Shown here: one piece after another, positions 25,812-35,378 of the stretch
How the letters are laid out: the number at the start of each line of letters is the position of its first letter
Position numbering within the stretch: position 1 is the first letter of the stretch
Assembly: GCA_013359235.1 (NCBI GenBank)
Contig: JABWCE010000020.1
Location: 1-42,042 of the forward strand
DNA length: 42,042 nucleotides
Source: Bacteroidota bacterium
GTDB taxonomy: Bacteria > Bacteroidota > Bacteroidia > NS11-12g > UBA9320
Direction of reading: 5' to 3'
Notes under the pieces: model-generated
Database searches by the model: none
Seen by the model: the letters and a program-made list of their open reading frames with translations, nothing else
What the model was told of the DNA's origin: nothing
Translations under genes and position numbers: made by a program

Positions 25812-27776
25812 CTATAAATTTATATTCAATTCAAAAAAAACTGTACGTCCTGGCAACATAGCTATAATATAATTGGTTTTGTCTTCTTTGCCTGTATATT
25901 CAATAGGTTGCGAATAGGCATTAATGTTTTTTACATTAAAAATATTGCGAAAACCTGCTTTTAACGAAATTGTTTTTTTATTGAAAGATTTTTCAAAAAC
26001 AGCATCAGCAAGATAATACTTTCCAATAAAATGTGCTAAATCACCTTTTTGATTATCAATAGCCATATAACCGTATTTTGATATTGATTTTCCTGTATAG
26101 CAAAAATTCAGGTTATAAAGCGGAATTTTAAAAATTACATTAATATAAGTTTCCTGAAAGAAAAACATTCCATTATACAAATTGGCAAGATGATTGTTTC
26201 CGGTATATATTATTCTTAGATTTACATCGGCATATTTGCTTTGTAACATAAAATTGAGCCTCGAACCAATTATTTTTTTTTCAGATACATTGCGGTAAAC
26301 AAGCCTTCCGGGATTATACGGATCGGTCAAAAGTTCAATACCATTTTTAAAATTATAACTGAAAAAGCCCGGTTCGGCAGTAAAGTACTTTGTTTTTATA
26401 AAAAATGAATAATGATATGAGATAATATCTTCTTCCATTAAATTCAAATTTCGTTTAATACTAAATCCATTTGTAAGATATGTTGCAAAAATCTGGTCAA
26501 AATCCGGTGATTTTGAACTGCGTGCTATCATTGCCTTTAGTCTGAAATTTTCATTAAATTTAAGATTTAACTTCAAATCGAGTAATGGTTTTGATTTGAA
26601 CTTTGTGTTGTATGGAAGCCTTAACCCAAAATATAAAATTAACCGATTTATTGGTTTATAACTTGCAATTGCAAAAAGTGCAGTATTTGAATTTTTCTGA
26701 TATACTTTATTTACAATTGGATTGTAACTGTCTGCAACTGTTGTTACATCAAAACCTGCCAAATAATTAAAATCATTGTTTTTATTATTTTTCGATAAAA
26801 CTATACGACTAAAAAATCCCGAATATTTTATTGTATCGTTAAGCGAGGTATCATTTACTTCGGTTTGGGTTGAAGTTACAATATCTTTAAGGTAGAGTGT
26901 GTTAAATCTTCTGTATTTAAAAAATTGCATATCAGCCTGCAAGTTGTAATATCGCGTTAATCTACCTTTAAGCGATGCAAAAACGGTATTTACATTATAC
27001 TTTATTTCTCTATCGTAAGCTGTGAACGAAGCTGGCAAAGGATATCCAAGTTGTGTTTTTTGCTCAATCAAATTATTGAAACCAACTGTTGCATCCATGT
27101 ATTGAAGTACTTTATGAGAAAATACTAATTGATTATTTACCCTTGTGTAGGGAAGCCAATGCAGCACACGTCCTGAGTCTGTACCATTTATCCCCGAAAA
27201 TGCATCAATAGAACCTGAATATCTAAAAAAATTTTCTGTTGTTTTTCTTCCAATACTTACATTGCTGTAAAAACTGCCAGGATAATAACCCTGTAATTTT
27301 AAAGAAGGTTTGTAAACTTTGTGTTGTGCAGTTTTAAAAATCAAATTTATTACACATGTAATTGCATTGCTTCCATAAGCCACACCCTGCGGATTTTCAA
27401 TAATTTCAATTCTCAATACGTTATCTAATGGAATTTGCTGAGGGTCGTTTTCATCAAAAAAATAAGTTCTAAATGGCAAACCATCTATCAAAACCATAAT
27501 ATTGTTTTTTGCACTTCCATGCCATAAAAAATTCCATCCTTTAATTTTATCATATTTAAAAATGGCTCCGGTTTCCATAATCAATAGGTCTTTAAGATTA
27601 TTTGCACCTCTTAGTTTTATTTCGTTTTCGTTTATTACCCTTGTAACATCTGCAAGTTCGTAGTGTTTTACCTTTTTAAATTGACCGGTTTCTATTGACT
27701 CGCTGTTTGTTGTACTGATTTGCGATAGTACACAAAGTGGCATTAAAAAAAACAATATGTATAAACAACGAATCAA
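25812..27776 (-). CDS. TonB-dependent outer-membrane receptor
   Basis: This gene encodes 654 residues from a TTG start that retains the complete signal peptide (residues 1-18, ending CVLSQ); the next ATG would cut it. The plug domain includes LADVTRVINENEIKLRGANN, LIDGLPF, and IEIIENPQGVAYGSNAITCVINLIFK, all typical of TonB receptors. A 22-strand barrel follows and the chain ends in a hydrophobic strand, VFFELNINL. It lacks an N-terminal carboxypeptidase-like domain. It is divergent from a Cu(+)-ATPase gene across a 221-nt gap, so copper or another metal chelate is a reasonable substrate guess, but no ligand motif proves this. Confidence 0.88.
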   Translation of the reverse strand: MIRCLYILFFLMPLCVLSQISTTNSESIETGQFKKVKHYELADVTRVINENEIKLRGANNLKDLLIMETGAIFKYDKIKGWNFLWHGSAKNNIMVLIDGLPFRTYFFDENDPQQIPLDNVLRIEIIENPQGVAYGSNAITCVINLIFKTAQHKVYKPSLKLQGYYPGSFYSNVSIGRKTTENFFRYSGSIDAFSGINGTDSGRVLHWLPYTRVNNQLVFSHKVLQYMDATVGFNNLIEQKTQLGYPLPASFTAYDREIKYNVNTVFASLKGRLTRYYNLQADMQFFKYRRFNTLYLKDIVTSTQTEVNDTSLNDTIKYSGFFSRIVLSKNNKNNDFNYLAGFDVTTVADSYNPIVNKVYQKNSNTALFAIASYKPINRLILYFGLRLPYNTKFKSKPLLDLKLNLKFNENFRLKAMIARSSKSPDFDQIFATYLTNGFSIKRNLNLMEEDIISYHYSFFIKTKYFTAEPGFFSYNFKNGIELLTDPYNPGRLVYRNVSEKKIIGSRLNFMLQSKYADVNLRIIYTGNNHLANLYNGMFFFQETYINVIFKIPLYNLNFCYTGKSISKYGYMAIDNQKGDLAHFIGKYYLADAVFEKSFNKKTISLKAGFRNIFNVKNINAYSQPIEYTGKEDKTNYIIAMLPGRTVFFELNINL

Positions 27777-27891
27777 TGTTCTAATATTTTTTAATAATTT
27801 CCAATAATATCAATTTTATTTTCATTTAATGTAAAATAAATATTTTTTTTACAATGAAATTAAAATTTAAGAACCTTTTAAGCCGATAAAT

Positions 27892-27899
27892 CAAACCTA
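27892..27899 (-). promoter_or_regulatory. Putative -7 box of the TonB receptor gene
   Basis: TAGGTTTG on the minus strand matches TAnnTTTG and lies 115 nt before the receptor start. It is the only exact match on that strand in the 221-nt divergent gap; support is low. Confidence 0.25.
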
Positions 27900-27957
27900 A
27901 AAATGATATTTGAAAAATTCTGTATTATGAAATTATATCTACAAAAATCAAAACACA

Positions 27958-27982
27958 TTGAACATCATATATTGTAATTTTG
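27958..27982 (+). promoter_or_regulatory. Putative promoter of the Cu(+)-ATPase operon
   Basis: CACATTG (TTG at 27958-27960), 14 nt, then TAATTTTG (27975-27982). The same CACATTG-N14-TAATTTTG arrangement precedes the E1 gene at 33370-33394. The box overlaps the TTG that would be the longest start of the ATPase, which supports the ATG at 27998 as the true start. Confidence 0.45.
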
Positions 27983-27997
27983 TTTTATAATAAAAAG

Positions 27998-30223
27998 ATG
28001 ACCGAAACAGATAATCTTACGGTTGAAAAAAAGGTATTTCCGGTTCTCAAAATGTCGTGTGCAGCATGTGCTGCAAGTGTACAATCTATGTTAGAAAATA
28101 CCGAAGGGGTAATTTCAGCAACGGTAAATTATGCTGCTGCAATTGTAAAAGTAGTGTACAATTCAAAAACTACAAACCCTGCACAAATGAGAGAAGTAAT
28201 TAAAAAAATAGGGTACGATTTGTATATTGACGAAAGCGAAGATGAAGAAATTGAAATAGAAAAGATACACAAGTCAAATTTTAAAAAATTAAAAAGCAAA
28301 ACTATCGGAGCATTATTGTTTTCATTGCCTGTGTTTGTTTTAGGAATGTTTTTTATGGATATAAAATATGCTAATTACATAATGTGGTTTTTTTCTACAC
28401 CCGTTGTTTTATGGATGGGGAAAGATTTTTTTAAAAATGCTTTCAAACTTGCTTTAAACTATAAATCAAACATGGATACACTTGTAGCAGTAAGTACCGG
28501 AACTGCTTATATATTCAGTGTTTTTGTAACTGTTTTTGAAAATTACTGGCATAATTTAGGATTTCACAATCATGTTTATTTTGAAGCATCATCAGTAGTT
28601 ATTGCATTTATTCTCACCGGAAAAATGTTTGAAGAAAAAGCCAAGGGCAATACCGCTGAAGCATTAAAAAAACTGATGAATTTAAAACCCAAAACAGTGA
28701 ACATTGTATTAGCTGATGGCTATTTTGAAGAAATACCTGTAAAATTTGTAAAAAAAGGTGATATATTATTAGCCCGTCCGGGCGAAAACATAGCTGTTGA
28801 CGGTTTAGTTGTATCAGGCAATTCTTTTGTTGACGAAAGTATGCTTAGCGGCGAGCCTGTGCCTGTAGAAAAATTTGAAAACACAAAAGTATTGGCAGGA
28901 ACAATAAACCAAAAGGGAACATTCCATTACAAAGCCGAAAATGTTGGCAATACTACAGTTTTATCGCAAATTATTGAGTTGATAAAAGAAGCGCAGGGTA
29001 GCAAATCGCCATATCAAAAACTTGCCGATAAAATTTCGGGTGTATTTGTTCCAATAGTTATTTTAATTGCTGTTTTGAGTTTTACAATTTGGTACTTTTC
29101 TAATGCGGATAAACATATTGAATATGCAATTCTTTCGTTCATAAATGTATTGATTATTTCATGTCCATGTGCATTAGGTCTTGCTACTCCTACAGCTATA
29201 ATGGTTGGAATAGGTATTGGAGCAAAAAAAGGAATTTTGATAAAAGATGCTGAAAGTTTTGAGCTTATTTGCAAAATTGATACTATTGTTTTGGATAAAA
29301 CCGGTACCATTACAACCGGAAAACCCGAAGTAACCAATCAAACATGGTTTTTGGATGATATAATTTATAAAAAAACATTAGCAAGCATAACAAAACATTC
29401 AGATCATCCATTGTCTGCCACAATTTACAACCAATTAAATATTTCTGATTTATTTAATGTTTCTGAATTTAAAAATATTACAGGTATGGGCAATACCGCT
29501 GTAGTAAACGGAAAACTGTATTATACAGGAAACCTGAAATTGATGCAAACTAATGGTATAGAAATTGGTGAAAATGTGTTGTCAATAATATTAGATTATC
29601 AAAATCAAGGAAGTTCGATAGTGATTTTTGCTGACGAAAATAATATTATTTCGGTCTTTGCACTAAACGACTCAATAAAAGAAAACTCTGTTGAAGCATT
29701 AAAAATCCTCAAACAAAAAAGCATAGAACTGTATATGCTTACAGGCGATAATAATGCACAGGCAAAGGCTATTGCCGAAAAAGTAAAAATTGAAAATTAT
29801 AAAGCCGAAGTTTTACCCGAAGGCAAAACTGAATTTATTAAAAACCTTCAAAAACAAGGTAAAAAAGTAGCAATGACAGGCGATGGAATAAATGACAGTG
29901 CTGCACTTGCACAAGCAGATGTAAGTATAGCAATGGGTAAAGGCAGCGATATTGCTATCGGAGCTTCGCAAATTATTATTAATTCATCAGACTTGATGAA
30001 AATACCCGAAGCAATTTCCTTGTCAGAAAAAACTGTAGCTACAATAAAACAAAATCTTTTTTGGGCTTTTATCTACAACATAATAGCTATACCTGTAGCA
30101 GCAGGTTTACTTTATCCATTTACCCAAACATTGTTGAACCCAATGATTGCTGGTGCTGCAATGGCTTTAAGTTCTATTTTTGTAGTGTCAAACAGTTTAT
30201 TATTAAAAATTAAAAAAATATAA
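27998..30223 (+). CDS. copA: Cu(+)-exporting P1B-type ATPase
   Basis: This is a 741-residue P1B-1 ATPase that exports Cu(+) across the inner membrane. The N-terminal HMA domain has C21 and C24 in MSCAACAAS. Two leading helices follow, then the actuator motif [10 protein letters not shown], the membrane metal site C389-P-C391 in [11 protein letters not shown], the phosphorylated aspartate D433-[23 protein letters not shown], and [14 protein letters not shown]7 YN and TM8 M-A-L-S-S are the Cu(+)/Ag(+) signature. The ATG at 27998 is preferred over a TTG at 27980, which lies inside the -7 box. A small HMA chaperone gene follows after 3 nt. Confidence 0.95.
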   Translation: MTETDNLTVEKKVFPVLKMSCAACAASVQSMLENTEGVISATVNYAAAIVKVVYNSKTTNPAQMREVIKKIGYDLYIDESEDEEIEIEKIHKSNFKKLKSKTIGALLFSLPVFVLGMFFMDIKYANYIMWFFSTPVVLWMGKDFFKNAFKLALNYKSNMDTLVAVSTGTAYIFSVFVTVFENYWHNLGFHNHVYFEASSVVIAFILTGKMFEEKAKGNTAEALKKLMNLKPKTVNIVLADGYFEEIPVKFVKKGDILLARPGENIAVDGLVVSGNSFVDESMLSGEPVPVEKFENTKVLAGTINQKGTFHYKAENVGNTTVLSQIIELIKEAQGSKSPYQKLADKISGVFVPIVILIAVLSFTIWYFSNADKHIEYAILSFINVLIISCPCALGLATPTAIMVGIGIGAKKGILIKDAESFELICKIDTIVLDKTGTITTGKPEVTNQTWFLDDIIYKKTLASITKHSDHPLSATIYNQLNISDLFNVSEFKNITGMGNTAVVNGKLYYTGNLKLMQTNGIEIGENVLSIILDYQNQGSSIVIFADENNIISVFALNDSIKENSVEALKILKQKSIELYMLTGDNNAQAKAIAEKVKIENYKAEVLPEGKTEFIKNLQKQGKKVAMTGDGINDSAALAQADVSIAMGKGSDIAIGASQIIINSSDLMKIPEAISLSEKTVATIKQNLFWAFIYNIIAIPVAAGLLYPFTQTLLNPMIAGAAMALSSIFVVSNSLLLKIKKI

Positions 30224-30226
30224 AAA

Positions 30227-30433
30227 ATGAATATTTATAAATTTAAAACTAATATCAATTGTAACGGTTGTATAAGTACTGTTACTCCTTTTATGAACAA
30301 CGAAAATATTAATTTTTGGGAAGCAGATATCTCATCACCCGATAAAATTTTAACTGTAAAAACCGACAAATTAATGCCCGAAGATATTGTACAAATACTG
30401 AAAACAGCAGGTTACAATGCAGAATTAATTTAG
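30227..30433 (+). CDS. HMA-domain copper chaperone
   Basis: This is a 68-residue single HMA (ferredoxin-like) domain with metal cysteines C12 and C15 in INCNGCIST. It ends KTAGYNAELI, typical of the last strand. It starts 3 nt after the Cu(+)-ATPase, so it is the likely cytosolic donor of Cu(+) to that pump. The MxCxxC motif has Asn in place of the usual Met, as in many Bacteroidota chaperones. Confidence 0.88.
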   Translation: MNIYKFKTNINCNGCISTVTPFMNNENINFWEADISSPDKILTVKTDKLMPEDIVQILKTAGYNAELI

Positions 30434-30445
30434 CTAAGTACTTTT

Positions 30446-31204
30446 TCAAAAGCCAAACTTTGGTATATTTAAAAAATCAGATATTTTTTTTTGATAAAGC
30501 TCAAAACTGCTGAGATTATTGTGTTTGCCTCCCTCTAAGGTTACCAAAATTTTATTCGGATTGTTTATTTTATTAAATAATTTTTCGCCCGATTCATAAG
30601 GTACAACTTCATCTTTTGTGCCATGAAAAATTAATATTGGAAAGTTTGTATTCTTCAAGTAAATATTGGAGTTAAATTGGTATTTAATTTTGTTTTTGTA
30701 AAAAAATTCAGGCAAAAAATTACCGATTAAATTATTCAAATTGTAAAATGGAGTTTCGAGAATAAGTTTATCAGGATTTGTTTTTGATGCAAGCCACGAG
30801 GCGATACCTGTACCCAGCGATCTGCCAAAAATTACAATTTCGTTAGGATTATATGTCTGTTTAACGAAGTTATAAAAAAACAAAGCATCATCAAACAGTT
30901 TATTTTCGGTTCTCTCCCCTGTGCTTTTACCATAGCCTCGATAATCAATTACAAAAACATCAAAATTAAAACGGGTAAACTCAGAAGCTATTTTGCCCCA
31001 TCTTACAAGGTTATCTTTATTGCCATGAAAATACAATATTGCACCTCTGCTTTTTTCGGCTTTAAATTTTAAATAATTTAATGAAACACCTTTTTCGGGG
31101 TACAAAAAATCTTCTTCAAAAGGCTTTTCAAAACTGTATTTGTAGTTTTTATTTAGCAAAACTGGTCTGAAAATTATTTTCTCTAAAATCAAGCTAAGAC
31201 TCAT
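30446..31204 (-). CDS. Alpha/beta hydrolase (copy 1)
   Basis: This is a 252-residue alpha/beta hydrolase of the BEM46/ABHD13-like group. The oxyanion motif is LYFHGN (residues 57-62). The nucleophile is S129 in FGRSLGTG, the acid is D198 in HGTKDEVVP, and the base is H228 in GGKHNNL. The N-terminus carries only a short hydrophobic stretch. It is a tandem paralogue of the next gene (31216-32103), with an 11-nt gap. The substrate is unknown. It is convergent with the copper operon. Confidence 0.88.
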   Translation of the reverse strand: MSLSLILEKIIFRPVLLNKNYKYSFEKPFEEDFLYPEKGVSLNYLKFKAEKSRGAILYFHGNKDNLVRWGKIASEFTRFNFDVFVIDYRGYGKSTGERTENKLFDDALFFYNFVKQTYNPNEIVIFGRSLGTGIASWLASKTNPDKLILETPFYNLNNLIGNFLPEFFYKNKIKYQFNSNIYLKNTNFPILIFHGTKDEVVPYESGEKLFNKINNPNKILVTLEGGKHNNLSSFELYQKKISDFLNIPKFGF

Positions 31205-31215
31205 CTTTTTATAAT

Positions 31216-32103
31216 TTAAAAACGTTTGAAAAATTGTTTTTTCTTAGGCTTTTTAAAATTTATGCTGCTGCGTTCTCTGTCAAACCCTTCGGGGTTTTTC
31301 TCACCTAAAATTTTTCCCAAAGTTTCATGATATGATTCAAAAATGTGCAGATTGTTGTGTCCACCTCCCGTTATAGGATACAATCTGGTTTTTTCGGGAT
31401 TTATATTTGATAATTTAATACTCGATACCATTGGTATTAATCTATCTTTTGTACCGTGAATTATATGAATAGGGCATTTTACATATTTAATCCATTTATA
31501 TGTAGGGATTGGATATTTTAATAAAATGGAAAATGGTAAAAAGGGCAAATATTTTCCGGCGATTTTTGCTAAACTGTAGTATGGAGCATCCAAAATTAAC
31601 ATACGGGGATTGTTTACCGAAGCGAGTTTTGTGGCAAAACCCGAACCAAGCGACCTGCCATATACTACAATATATTTTTCATCAACTCTTTCTTTTATTT
31701 TTTCGTAAACAAGCTGCAAGTCGTTTTTTATTCCTTGTTGCGAAAACTTTCCGGTGCTTTTTCCAAAACCCCGATAATCTACCATTATTACATCATAATT
31801 GTATCTTACAAAATCTATAGCAAATTTTCCCCAACCTTTTATACTGCGGCTATTTCCTTTTAAATAAAGTACTACTCCAATTGGTTTTTCGGCTCTAAAC
31901 CTTAGAACTGAAAGTTTTACACCCGGTTTTATCTCAAGTGTATGTTCGTCAAAATTCAAGTTTTTGTACTCAAATTCAAATTCGGGCGAAAGTTTTTCGG
32001 GATGAAACAGAAAATAATCTTGCAGAAGATATATTATAAAGCTAATTGTTAAATAAACAACAATTAAGATTACAATAAAATTATTTGAAATCCAGTCAAA
32101 CAA
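31216..32103 (-). CDS. Alpha/beta hydrolase (copy 2), membrane-anchored, HG motif altered
   Basis: This gene encodes 295 residues. Residues 9-30 form a transmembrane anchor that copy 1 lacks. The triad is S151 (YGRSLGSG), D220 (HGTKDRLIP) and H249 (GGGHNNL). At the HG oxyanion motif copy 1 reads LYFHGN, while this protein reads LYLKGN with K82 in place of His, so catalysis may be altered. The C-terminal tail is rich in Lys and Arg. It lies downstream of exbD on the same strand with a 58-nt gap, and may be part of that transcript. Confidence 0.87.
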   Translation of the reverse strand: MFDWISNNFIVILIVVYLTISFIIYLLQDYFLFHPEKLSPEFEFEYKNLNFDEHTLEIKPGVKLSVLRFRAEKPIGVVLYLKGNSRSIKGWGKFAIDFVRYNYDVIMVDYRGFGKSTGKFSQQGIKNDLQLVYEKIKERVDEKYIVVYGRSLGSGFATKLASVNNPRMLILDAPYYSLAKIAGKYLPFLPFSILLKYPIPTYKWIKYVKCPIHIIHGTKDRLIPMVSSIKLSNINPEKTRLYPITGGGHNNLHIFESYHETLGKILGEKNPEGFDRERSSINFKKPKKKQFFKRF

Positions 32104-32161
32104 TGGATTAAATCATTACTTAATAATAAAAACAAAAATAGAAATTTAATTAATAGAAAAA

Positions 32162-32557
32162 TTATTGCTTTTGTGTAGCAATTACCATTTTTATATGATT
32201 TTTTACTCCAAGTGTCATTACATCTACCAAATCTTGCACTGTAAGAGCTGCATCGGCTCTAAGAATAATTGTAGGCTCGTCCATTTCTTTTGATTTGCTT
32301 ATTAATACCCCTTCAATTTCTTCAAAACTCACTTCTACATTATTAATAAAATAATGTTTATCAGCAGTAATAACTAATATGATTGGAGGTTTGCTCACAC
32401 GCTGGCTAACTGCGGTTTTGGGCAAAAATATTTTAATTACACTCGGATTTGCAAGAGTTGAAATGATTAAGAAAAACAACATCAAAAAGAACATAATGTC
32501 GTTCAAGGCACCAGTGCCTACTTCGGCATGAAATCTTCGCTTGGTTCTTAATCTCAT
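32162..32557 (-). CDS. exbD: ExbD/TolR-family energy transducer
   Basis: This 131-residue single-pass inner-membrane protein forms the proton channel with ExbB and energises TonB. The membrane aspartate D20 in LNDIMFFLMLFFL corresponds to the essential E. coli ExbD D25. The periplasmic domain includes ILRADAALTVQDLVDVM. It lies 5 nt downstream of exbB. Confidence 0.92.
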   Translation of the reverse strand: MRLRTKRRFHAEVGTGALNDIMFFLMLFFLIISTLANPSVIKIFLPKTAVSQRVSKPPIILVITADKHYFINNVEVSFEEIEGVLISKSKEMDEPTIILRADAALTVQDLVDVMTLGVKNHIKMVIATQKQ

Positions 32558-32562
32558 TTTAT

Positions 32563-33291
32563 TTATCGTGTTGGTTCTTGTAAAATATCAACAAATTCAA
32601 TAACTGCAGCTTCTACTTTAAAAGTGAGCCTGTCAACCATAATCATTAGCAAATGATAGCCTGAATATGAAAAAACCCCAACTACTAAACCGGCAAGACT
32701 TGTTATCATTTTTTGATATAAACCACCTGCTACAATTGCAATACTAAAATTGTCAGTAGCTGCAATAGAGTGAAAAATTGTAATTACACCTAAAATAGTT
32801 CCAATAAAACCGAGCATAGGAGCAATGCCGGCAATAATTCCAAGAACACCCAAATTTTTCTCTGCTTTCGAAATTTCGAGATTTCCAACATTTTCCATGC
32901 TGGTTTCTATGTCTTTGAGGGGTTTTCCTATCCTCATCAAACCCTTTTCAACCATTCGTGATACCGGTGTTGGATTTGCACGGCACAAACTCATTGCTGC
33001 TGCAATATTTCCATTTACAACATTATCTTTTATGCTCAACATAAAGTTTGAATTTACCTTGAATTTTTTCTTAATGCTAAAATATCTTTCAATCATTATA
33101 TAAACAGCAATTACACTACAAATAGCTATAGGTATCATCACAGGACCACCCTTAATAAGCATATCTAAAATATTTATTTCATTAATGGTTGTTTGTTCGG
33201 TAGCTGTACTTACAGAATCGGCTGCTGCGGCATTAGTTTGTAACAAAATTGACAAATACATAATTTTTTTCAGTCTTATTTTTAAAACCAC
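32563..33291 (-). CDS. exbB: ExbB/TolQ-family proton channel
   Basis: This is a 242-residue MotA/TolQ/ExbB protein. An extra N-terminal segment resembles a signal peptide, then one membrane helix at about 52-68 and two more at about 150-170 and 195-220, the latter with the GLVVGVFSYSGYH region. The GTG at 33291 keeps a basic n-region before the hydrophobic stretch; an ATG at 33261 (232 residues) is an alternative. It forms the inner-membrane motor for TonB-dependent receptors such as the one at 25812-27776. It is divergent from the E1 dehydrogenase gene. Confidence 0.92.
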   Translation of the reverse strand: MVLKIRLKKIMYLSILLQTNAAAADSVSTATEQTTINEINILDMLIKGGPVMIPIAICSVIAVYIMIERYFSIKKKFKVNSNFMLSIKDNVVNGNIAAAMSLCRANPTPVSRMVEKGLMRIGKPLKDIETSMENVGNLEISKAEKNLGVLGIIAGIAPMLGFIGTILGVITIFHSIAATDNFSIAIVAGGLYQKMITSLAGLVVGVFSYSGYHLLMIMVDRLTFKVEAAVIEFVDILQEPTR

Positions 33292-33369
33292 AAAGTTTAC
33301 AGATTAGTATTTCTGTTTAAAAAAATTTTATAAACAATTTTTATAATTCTTAACAATTTAAACAGCACA

Positions 33370-33394
33370 TTGTAGATATAGAGAACTAATTTTG
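33370..33394 (+). promoter_or_regulatory. E1 gene promoter with -7 box 4 nt before the ATG
   Basis: CACATTG, 14 nt and TAATTTTG (33387-33394) precede the ATG at 33399 by only four bases. The same element pair occurs before the Cu(+)-ATPase. The spacing implies a leaderless or nearly leaderless transcript. Confidence 0.45.
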
Positions 33395-33398
33395 TGCT

Positions 33399-35375
33399 AT
33401 GGATTTTGAGTCATATAATATTTCAGAATCTCAACTAAAAGAAATTTACAAGGCATTGCTTACACCAAGGCTGATTGAGGAAAAAATGCTCATTTTGTTA
33501 AGGCAAGGTAAAGTCGGTAAGTGGTTTAGCGGTATTGGGCAAGAAGCAATTGCAGTAGGGGCTACTCTTGCTCTTTACGATGATGAATACATTTTTCCAT
33601 TGCATAGAAATTTGGGAGTTTTTACAACACGAAAAATTCCTTTTGCAAAACTGCTTTCGCAATGGCAAGGTAAAAAATCAGGATTTACAAAAGGAAGGGA
33701 TCGTTCTTTTCATTTCGGAACACATCAGTATCATATTGTGGGTATGATATCGCATTTAGGAGCTATGAATGGAGTGGCGTGTGGAGTTGCACTTTCCGAA
33801 AAATTATCAAATTCGGGCAAATGCACATTGATTTTTAACGGAGATGGCGGAGCAAGTGAAGGAGATTTTCACGAAGCATTAAATCTCGCTGCTGTTTGGG
33901 AATTACCACTTATTTTTTTGATTGAAAACAATGGTTATGGGCTTTCAACCCCATCTCATGAGCAATTCAGGCATTTAAGTTTTGCCGACAAGGGACCAGC
34001 TTATGGAATTGAAGCTGTTTCTATTGATGGAAACAACATATTAGAGGTTTTTACCACAATCAACAATATTGCAAATCAAATAAGAACAAATCCACGACCT
34101 TATATTGTAGAGTGTAAAACCTTTAGAATGAGAGGACACGAAGAAGCCAGTGGAGTAAAATATGTGCCAAAGCATTTTTTTGAAGAGTGGAAAATAAAAG
34201 ACCCATTACACAATTTTGAAAAATATATTCTCGAAAAATCTATAATTGACAATAATGGTATTGATGAAATTAATAGTGAAATATTAAAAGAAATTGAAGA
34301 AGGAATTGAAAAGGTATTTTCAGAGCCCGATATAATAGCAGATATTGATGAAGAGTTAGCCGATGTGTATAAAAAATATGAGTTTAATGAAGTTTTATGC
34401 AATAAGGAAATTAAAACCGAAAAGCGTTTTATTGATGCTATTAGCGATGGATTGAAACAGAGTATGAAACATCACCCCTCGCTTGTGCTAATGGGGCAAG
34501 ATATTGCAGCGTATGGAGGAGTATTTAAAATAACTGATGGATTTGTTGAAAAATTTGGTAAACACAGAGTAAGAAATACTCCAATATGCGAATCTGCCGT
34601 TATTGGTGCAGCTTACGGATATTCTATAAGAGGTAAAAAAGCAATGGTAGAGATGCAATTTGCCGATTTTATAAGTTGTGGGTTCAATCAGGTAGTAAAT
34701 AATCTTGCAAAAAGCCATTACCGTTGGGCTCAAAATGCCGATGTAGTTATAAGAATGCCAACCGGAGCCGGAACTGGTGCAGGACCATTTCATTCACAAA
34801 GTAATGAGGCGTGGTTTTTTAAAACTCCAGGGCTAAAAATTGTTTATCCTTCTACACCATATTCAGCCAAGGGCTTACTTTGCGAAGCATTTAACGACCC
34901 CAATCCTGTGTTGTTTTTTGAACATAAATATCTATATCGCAATATAAAAGAAACAATTCCAGACGAATATTACAATTTGCCTATTGGCAAAGCAAATGTT
35001 GTAAAAACAGGTGAACTTATGACAATTATTGCCTATGGTTGGGCTGTACATTGGGCTGCACAGATAATTGAAAACGAAAATATTTATGCCGAATTGATAG
35101 ATTTGCAAACACTTTTGCCTTGGGATAAAGAAACCGTTGAAAAATCTGTTAAAAAAACAGGCAAAGTTTTGATAGTACACGAAGATACAATTACCGGTGG
35201 TATAGCTGCCGAAATTTCAGCCTGGATAGGTAGCAATTGTTTTGAATATTTGGATGCACCTGTTATAAGAGTTGGAAGCCTTGATACACCAATACCAATG
35301 GCACAAGATTTAGAAGACAATTTTCTTGCAAAAAAGTACCTGAAAACCAATATTTATAATTTACTGTCTTATTAA
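33399..35375 (+). CDS. Branched-chain 2-oxoacid / pyruvate dehydrogenase E1, fused alpha and beta
   Basis: This is a 658-residue thiamine-diphosphate enzyme that decarboxylates a 2-oxoacid and passes the acyl group to an E2 lipoyl domain. Residues 1-320 are the alpha chain, with the ThDP motif GDG (148-150) and NN (177-178), 27 residues apart. Residues 340-658 are the beta chain, with MGQDIAAYGGVF, the Pyr domain and the transketolase C-terminal domain (TITGGIAAEISAWIG). Fused alpha-beta E1 is common in Bacteroidota. The exact oxoacid cannot be read from sequence. No E2 or E3 gene is in the window. A glycosyltransferase gene follows after 3 nt. Confidence 0.9.
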   Translation: MDFESYNISESQLKEIYKALLTPRLIEEKMLILLRQGKVGKWFSGIGQEAIAVGATLALYDDEYIFPLHRNLGVFTTRKIPFAKLLSQWQGKKSGFTKGRDRSFHFGTHQYHIVGMISHLGAMNGVACGVALSEKLSNSGKCTLIFNGDGGASEGDFHEALNLAAVWELPLIFLIENNGYGLSTPSHEQFRHLSFADKGPAYGIEAVSIDGNNILEVFTTINNIANQIRTNPRPYIVECKTFRMRGHEEASGVKYVPKHFFEEWKIKDPLHNFEKYILEKSIIDNNGIDEINSEILKEIEEGIEKVFSEPDIIADIDEELADVYKKYEFNEVLCNKEIKTEKRFIDAISDGLKQSMKHHPSLVLMGQDIAAYGGVFKITDGFVEKFGKHRVRNTPICESAVIGAAYGYSIRGKKAMVEMQFADFISCGFNQVVNNLAKSHYRWAQNADVVIRMPTGAGTGAGPFHSQSNEAWFFKTPGLKIVYPSTPYSAKGLLCEAFNDPNPVLFFEHKYLYRNIKETIPDEYYNLPIGKANVVKTGELMTIIAYGWAVHWAAQIIENENIYAELIDLQTLLPWDKETVEKSVKKTGKVLIVHEDTITGGIAAEISAWIGSNCFEYLDAPVIRVGSLDTPIPMAQDLEDNFLAKKYLKTNIYNLLSY

Positions 35376-35378
35376 AAA

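Noticed and set aside
22935-25818. An 11-bp direct repeat (AAAACTATAAA) flanking the secreted protein plus methyltransferase pair, possibly an insertion footprint.
   Set aside because: The repeat is nearly all A/T, easily expected by chance here, and no integrase or transposase is near.
25784-25825. A/T-only inverted repeat (AAAGT..TTTTTT..AAAAAA..CTTT) between the convergent restriction-type and TonB genes as a bidirectional terminator.
   Set aside because: The stem is imperfect with a bulge and has almost no GC; such stems arise readily in this base composition.
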